64,000 nucleotides of DNA from Artemisia argyi (taxonomy: Eukaryota; Streptophyta; Magnoliopsida; Asterales; Asteraceae): NCBI GenBank assembly GCA_030686995.1, contig CM060680.1, positions 204,897,322-204,961,321 on the forward strand, written 5' to 3'. Shown here piece after piece: positions 59,396 through 64,000 of this stretch. The number at the start of each line of letters is the position of its first letter. The first letter of the stretch is position 1. The notes beneath the pieces are model-generated. The model worked only from the letters and a program-made list of their open reading frames with translations, was not told the DNA's origin and did not search any database. Made by a program: the position numbers and the translations under genes.

Positions 59396-59539
59396 CAGAT
59401 CGCAGCATAACGCTGCGTTAAGCAGCTGCCACACCACGTTAACGTGGTAATAACGCACAGGGACGGTAACGCAATAAGGACGATAACGCACCTGCGTTAA
59501 GTTATAACTTGAGGCCGGTAGTCACCTTACCGCCTGCTC
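59027..59539. mobile_element. Candidate PIF/Harbinger-like MITE (513 bp)
   Basis: Both ends start GAGCA(A/G)G when read inward (59027 GAGCAAGGTTAAG; 59539 inverse GAGCAGGCGGTAAG), and TAA flanks both sides (59024-59026 and 59540-59542), the TSD of that superfamily. TIR similarity beyond the first seven bases is imperfect. Inside are A and T homopolymers and a CG-richer stretch with inverted motifs (acgttaacgt, aacgctgcgttaagcagc). No coding capacity. Confidence 0.45.
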
Positions 59540-59542
59540 TAA

Positions 59543-60154
59543 AAAAAGAAAAATTCTTAAATGAACACTTTATATACTAAGATATCAAAAATGTACCGCG
59601 CACATTTATTTTACGAAAATGAACTTTCAGTCCATCATCCGTTAGATGTAAAACATCTGGCGCATCCAACGCACCAAACACAAGTTAAAAAACAAGAAGA
59701 ACTAAAGCTTACCACAAATAAGACCAAACTCATGAGTCGGAAAATTAGGTGTTTGAATCTACCAAAGTGAATGTCCAACTATCATGTTTGATTGTGCGTG
59801 TGGTTTGATTGTGTGTGTGATTTGATGTTGTGTTTGATCATGTGATTCAAGTAATATAAGATGAACTTGTGTTGCAAATTATGTCCTTGTGAATAGGGGT
59901 GTCTCAGGAAGGCAACTGTTAGGTGGGTGGGCTAAAAGGCGGGAAAAGTAAAATGATTAAAATACCTTGACGTGCAACATTAGCTAACGGGATATTGTAA
60001 CGATCTTTAATGAGAAGGATATAATTTGTGTAAAAGTGTGAACAATAATAGCATTTTTTGTAATTAAAATTTGAAAGTGGCATAAGGTGCAAAAATGAGA
60101 TACTACAAGGGCAATTATTGTAATTTAACCTTTATATAATAAATATCGTGTTAG
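59543..60154. other. Intergenic sequence
   Basis: No gene supported; a few short open frames only. A tandem of tgattgtgtgtg(g/a)tttga units occurs at about 59790-59840. Confidence 0.35.
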
Positions 60155-60169
60155 TTAAAGGGACTTGTT
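60155..60169. repeat. Left 15-bp TSD of the SINE
   Basis: ttaaagggacttgtt, repeated exactly at 60428-60442 after the A tail. Confidence 0.9.
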
Positions 60170-60383
60170 AACCAACTGGGTTAGCTCAGTTGGTCACCAA
60201 GAGTAACCTTAGGGAGGTATCTTTGGAGAGCTCTCAGGTTTGAGTCTCATCATGGACCTTCAGGGCCTTGAAAAAATAGAAGCAGGAGTGGGGTTTATCT
60301 CCTAAGGAGAAATGTTCGATGCTTGCATACTGCCCAATTGGATGTCACTGCGGGCTCAAATCACTAACTACTAACTCGCCGTT

Positions 60384-60427
<44 letters not shown>
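60170..60427 (+). mobile_element. tRNA-derived SINE with A tail
   Basis: RNA polymerase III A box TTAGCTCAGTTGG (60181-60193) and B box GGTTTGAGTCT (60238-60248) lie in the 5' tRNA-like head. A body of about 140 bp of unrelated sequence follows, then an A tail of about 40 bases ending near 60425. The exact 15-bp TSD shows insertion by LINE-type target-primed reverse transcription. The A- to B-box spacing is a little longer than in a real tRNA gene, so it is not a functional tRNA. Confidence 0.85.
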
Positions 60428-60429
<2 letters not shown>

Positions 60430-60442
60430 AAAGGGACTTGTT
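60428..60442. repeat. Right 15-bp TSD of the SINE
   Basis: Exact copy of 60155-60169. Confidence 0.9.
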
Positions 60443-61181
60443 GAGTAAACTTGCAAACCTTGGACTTCTATTGATATGTTTCTTAGAATCTTAGCAAAGC
60501 CCATAATTACATGACTTTTTTTTTTGGACATAATTATCATGACTGACTTAACTAAAAATCTAAAATACGTATCCGTAAAACAGAAAAAACCAAAAAACCC
60601 TAATTACCAATAAAGTTTTGAGCGGCAATGTTCGAGTGTTGGTGCCGATGCTCTAAGGTAAAAACATGTTTTCTATTACAAAATTGGTTTTAGTTTTTAC
60701 ATTGCAACTCTGAATCAATAAGTCTTTTCATGGGGTAATGTTCGAGTGTGGTGCCTAACTCTTGAAGTTCTCTGAAGAGCTTTCATGTAGATGAGCTTTT
60801 GGCATTTAAGTCTTCAGATTTCAATATTTTATTTATAAACAATATGATGTATCGTGCTTATCTTTAAGCCAAAGCTTAAATAATATTTTGTTGGGCACTA
60901 GTGTGTAGCACTACAACATTCGTCCTCATTAGAGATGGCTTTTGACCAGCTAATGGTCACGAGGACAAGTTCTCGCCAAAAGGTATTCACAAAGGCCTTG
61001 CCGCTAATACTTTTTGCGTAGATAAACTGTGGCTTTTGGCGACGACTTGTGGTCTCACACATTTTCTCAATCACAGGCCTTTGTAGGGCTAATACAAGCC
61101 GCCATATGGCATGACACTATCTGTAGCGATGTGACTAGTCCACTATGTCTCTTTTTGGATGTTCGCAAGTTGAATAGGCTT
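60443..61181. other. Intergenic sequence with possible CACTA end
   Basis: No gene. CACTACAACATTCGTCC at about 60909 followed by ggcgacgac-type subterminal motifs resembles a CACTA transposon end, but no opposite end or 3-bp TSD is visible. Confidence 0.3.
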
Positions 61182-61186
61182 ATAGG
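61182..61186. repeat. Left TSD (atagg) of the ARID retroelement
   Basis: atagg before TGTTGG at 61187; repeated at 63725-63729. Confidence 0.85.
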
Positions 61187-61688
61187 TGTTGGAAGTGTTT
61201 AAGATCATAGTATTTAAATTATACTTAAAGACAATATCGTACTTAGTAGTTTAGAAACTTTTAGTATTTTCATTATAGTTTCTGTATTTTATTTTAGTCG
61301 AAGGGCTGTTTGGAAAAATATTCCAACAGGTACCACAGAACCATCGTATATGGATTCTGTTTTGACAGTTATAGGTAGTTAAACTTTGGCAGTTATGTTT
61401 GTTAAAAGTCATGATGGTTCAAACATGAAACATCACAACTTTCCATCATATCTGTTCGAAGTATATATATAGGATCATATGTATTCGATTCAAATACAAT
61501 TCCAGAATCATATTTATAGTATTTTACTTTGTTGCAACATACATATATCTGTTGTTTTACTGCTGAAAATATCGAACAAAACTTTACAATATTTCTGCAA
61601 GTTTATTCGAACCAAACTATGGTGAATACCAACACATTCTTGGAGGAACATTGGTCGAACCACAAACATGTGGGTGACCCTTACAAAA
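61187..61688 (+). repeat. 5' LTR of the ARID retroelement
   Basis: 502 bp starting TGTTGGAAGTG. It contains tatatatagg near 61465 as a TATA candidate and an ATG at 61619 that opens the element's ORF. Confidence 0.93.
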
Positions 61689-63172
61689 GTTGGTATCAGA
61701 GCAAACCTGGGAATCCTCTAAGAAACAAGATGCAGAATACGTTCATACACCGACAACTGAAAAGAGAAAACGAAAAGAAACTAGGCAAGTGCATACGACA
61801 AATCACTATCGATTGCAAGGATATGTTGAAGAAAAAGTTACAAGAGATCGATGCATACAATTCAACACTTACACAAAACAAGTATCGAAAACACAAATGT
61901 TTCACATGCAAGAAAAAGGGTCATATTTCTATTTCTTGTCCATCGAAACATGAAGAAGGAAACAAAGCAGAAAGTTCGAACCATGTACCACACCAAGTCG
62001 ACACAAATGATACTCCAAAGATACAAAAGGCAACTACCGAATTGAAGTATCGTGAAGTCATCCATTTCCCAACGAATTCCATATTGAAAGGGACGGATCA
62101 AGGACATTGGGACAACACATGGTATATAAGCAACCAAATAGATAAGCACTTATGCCCTAATCTTAATTTCTTTCGTAATATCAAAGAAGATTTTGTTGTT
62201 TCAAAGTTAAAAGATCAAATGAAATTTTTATTTACATATGGAATTGGTGAAGTTATTATAAAAGATGATGGTCGAGGTTTATTAATACCGGGTGTCTTAT
62301 ATGCTCCCGAAGTTACTCTTAACATACTTTCCATCGACCTACTTGAAAAACAAGGTTTTGAAATAGTCTATGAAGGAAATCGTTGTAGGCTAGTGTATAT
62401 GTTTAATAACTTTGAAGAACATGTTTTTAATGAAGATAGTTTAAGGAAAAGGCGTAATGATTTCTTAGAAAATTATTTTGAGTCATTAGCAAATTCGGAA
62501 GATGATGTGATTAAGATAAAAGGCATTACATATTCGACTAGAGTCACTTCATTTAATGAATTTGTAACTTTCCTAAACTTGATCAAATGTGATGATATAA
62601 TTCGTCAAGAATGGGACTATTTTAGATTCAAATTTGATAAGGTTGTCAAGTGGTTTTATAATCATTATTTAAATAAATCCCTTCCCGGTCCTATTCCTCC
62701 CACAATCAATGGAATGCAAGTACATCTACTTGATCTCTACAAACTAATAGAAGGACTTGGAGGTTACTTAAGTGTTCATTTCGGTCAAGAATTCGGTACA
62801 ATTGGTGAACTTATTGGCTTATCAAAGCAAGATGGTGATGAATTGAAGAAGTGCTACATCAAATATCTAGACATTTTCACATCCTACTACAAAACTGCTA
62901 GGGGCCCTAATTTTCCTACCAAAAGAGTAGAAGTGGACAAATTTAGTCCGTTGTCTCAACAAGAGGCGTTGGCACCCAAACTTTCTTCGGCAGAATTCAA
63001 AGGAAAAGAAAAGCTAGAACACTTCGGTATTATTTTGGAAGATGAAGAAGAAAAGAAAACCTACACCAAGCCGATTCAACCACAAACTTGGCAACAAAAC
63101 TCGAAGGCTGGAAACTCAATCAAGGAAGAAATACGCAGCAACTCAAGTGATGATTTCACAATCATTACTTAA
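61619..63172 (+). CDS. Zinc-knuckle/ARID fusion protein of the non-autonomous LTR element
   Basis: 517 residues from ATG 61619 inside the 5' LTR (MVNTNTFLEEHW). The frame reads through the PBS, which is translated as WYQS; a later ATG (MQNTF) at about 61730 is the alternative start. CFTCKKKGHISISC at about 92-105 is a CCHC knuckle. Residues about 160-260 resemble a copia protease region (WYISNQIDKHLCP, then LLIPGVLYAPEVTLNILSI) without the catalytic DxG. Residues about 358-428 match an ARID DNA-binding domain (IPPTINGMQVHLLDLYKLIE, GGYLSVHF, LKKCYIKYLDIF). The tail is acidic to mixed. RT, RNase H and integrase are absent. It may bind nucleic acid; role in transposition unknown. Confidence 0.8.
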   Translation: MVNTNTFLEEHWSNHKHVGDPYKSWYQSKPGNPLRNKMQNTFIHRQLKRENEKKLGKCIRQITIDCKDMLKKKLQEIDAYNSTLTQNKYRKHKCFTCKKKGHISISCPSKHEEGNKAESSNHVPHQVDTNDTPKIQKATTELKYREVIHFPTNSILKGTDQGHWDNTWYISNQIDKHLCPNLNFFRNIKEDFVVSKLKDQMKFLFTYGIGEVIIKDDGRGLLIPGVLYAPEVTLNILSIDLLEKQGFEIVYEGNRCRLVYMFNNFEEHVFNEDSLRKRRNDFLENYFESLANSEDDVIKIKGITYSTRVTSFNEFVTFLNLIKCDDIIRQEWDYFRFKFDKVVKWFYNHYLNKSLPGPIPPTINGMQVHLLDLYKLIEGLGGYLSVHFGQEFGTIGELIGLSKQDGDELKKCYIKYLDIFTSYYKTARGPNFPTKRVEVDKFSPLSQQEALAPKLSSAEFKGKEKLEHFGIILEDEEEKKTYTKPIQPQTWQQNSKAGNSIKEEIRSNSSDDFTIIT

Positions 63173-63222
63173 AGATTCGAAGGCTTCTACATGTCTCAAT
63201 CCTATGATCTTAGGAGGGAGAA

Positions 63223-63724
63223 TGTTGGAAGTGTTTAAGATCATAGTATTTAAATTATACTTAAAGACAATATCGTACTTAGTAGTTTAGAAACTTTTAG
63301 TATTTTCATTATAGTTTCTGTATTTTATTTTAGTCGAAGGGCTGTTTGGAAAAATATTCCAACAGGTACCACAGAACCATCGTATATGGATTCTGTTTTG
63401 ACAGTTATAGGTAGTTAAACTTTGGCAGTTATGTTTGTTAAAAGTCATGATGGTTCAAACATGAAACATCACAACTTTCCATCATATCTGTTCGAAGTAT
63501 ATATATAGGATCATATGTATTCGATTCAAATACAATTCCAGAATCATATTTATAGTATTTTACTTTGTTGCAACATACATATATCTGTTGTTTTACTGCT
63601 GAAAATATCGAACAAAACTTTACAATATTTCTGCAAGTTTATTCGAACCAAACTATGGTGAATACCAACACATTCTTGGAGGAACATTGGTCGAACCACA
63701 AACATGTGGGTGACCCTTACAAAA
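63223..63724 (+). repeat. 3' LTR of the ARID retroelement
   Basis: 502 bp, identical by eye to 61187-61688. Confidence 0.93.
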
Positions 63725-64000
63725 ATAGGCTGGCCCTAGCTTAGCTAGGTTTTCAGAGCTATGTTGTTATCAGTTGCGTATACATGCCATACATATGGAT
63801 TTTGATGCTTTGCATTTTGTTATTCACTCTATTTAGTTTCACATTGTATCTTTTGGGATTTAAAACTTGTTATTTGATAGTTCCGTACTTTGTTTGGAGA
63901 CCTAAAATTATTAATAAGATTCAATTCAATTTGAATAGACATTATTATACTGATGTGTATGTTTAGATACTGAGTTTTAGATCACATTGACATTCTATTA
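63725..64000. other. Flank of the ARID retroelement
   Basis: TSD atagg at 63725-63729, then AT-rich sequence continuing the host flank interrupted at 61186. No gene recognised in the remaining bases. Confidence 0.4.

Larger units (their letters stand above)
61187..63724 (+). mobile_element. Very young non-autonomous copia-type LTR element with ARID ORF (2.5 kb)
   Basis: Two 502-bp LTRs (61187-61688 and 63223-63724) appear identical base for base. A PBS for initiator tRNA-Met (TGGTATCAGAGC, 61691-61702) follows the first, and a purine tract AGGAGGGAGAA (63212-63222) precedes the second. The TSD atagg places the 3' edge after CTTACAAAA, an unusual LTR end. The single internal ORF has no reverse transcriptase or integrase, so copia enzymes in trans are needed. 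Identical LTRs imply very recent movement. Confidence 0.92.

Noticed and set aside
60181..60250. tRNA gene
   Set aside because: A and B boxes are present, but there is no complete cloverleaf, and the A tail and TSD show a SINE.
60909..61130. CACTA transposon end
   Set aside because: Start CACTACAA and subterminal-like motifs fit, but no opposite end or TSD was found, so it is mentioned only as a possibility.

Overview
The window is plant nuclear DNA, almost certainly from a eudicot. It is AT-rich, its genes carry GT-AG introns, and it holds nested plant transposable elements: a Mutator-like element (MULE), Ty1/copia and Ty3-type LTR elements, a SINE and candidate MITEs. No ordinary single-copy host gene can be supported. 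The mix (DUF1985/Ulp1 MULE cargo, a zinc-knuckle/ARID retroelement, non-autonomous elements with tRNA-Asp-type primer sites) makes Asteraceae my guess, but that is inference.

Region 1 (1-2972) starts inside a probable gypsy-type LTR that ends at 2312, followed by a locally duplicated host sequence. Region 2 (2973-41975) is the main discovery: one giant MULE of about 39.0 kb. It is bounded by a perfect 25-bp terminal inverted match within longer divergent TIRs, and flanked by an exact 9-bp target duplication (aacatttaa). It carries a complete-looking four-exon MuDR-type transposase with no internal stop. Its cargo is two inward-facing DUF1985/Ulp1-protease-like genes (one near each end), an F-box gene lying in an intron of the left one, a GRF zinc-finger gene, an OB-fold gene resembling HROB, three or four small coiled-coil genes and a small proline-rich ORF. 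Most cargo genes contain in-frame stops or frameshifts; the transposase does not.

Two related non-autonomous LTR elements later hit the MULE. Element A (10488-16518, TSD agggt) split the F-box gene. Array B (17005-28433, TSD gtatt) split the last Ulp exon. Array B has three LTRs and two internal regions inside a single target duplication. A and B share LTR type, PBS and leader but carry different ORFs. Their LTRs hold clusters of the palindrome TGACGCCGTCA beside a TATA box.

Region 3 (41985-49823) is host sequence made of diverged tandem duplicates, with a 3.4-kb fold-back element (43472-46909) and a CGGTTCGG-rich element. Region 4 (49824-57980) is a young full-length copia element with an intact 1354-aa gag-pol on the minus strand. 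Region 5 (57986-64000) holds another copy of the duplicated host module, a Harbinger-like MITE candidate, a tRNA-type SINE with a 15-bp TSD, and a very young 2.5-kb non-autonomous LTR element (61187-63724). That last element has apparently identical LTRs and encodes a zinc knuckle, a degenerate protease-like stretch and an ARID domain, with no reverse transcriptase or integrase.

Insertion order inferred from nesting: MULE into the duplicated host locus, then element A and array B into the MULE. The copia element and the ARID element look youngest from LTR identity.
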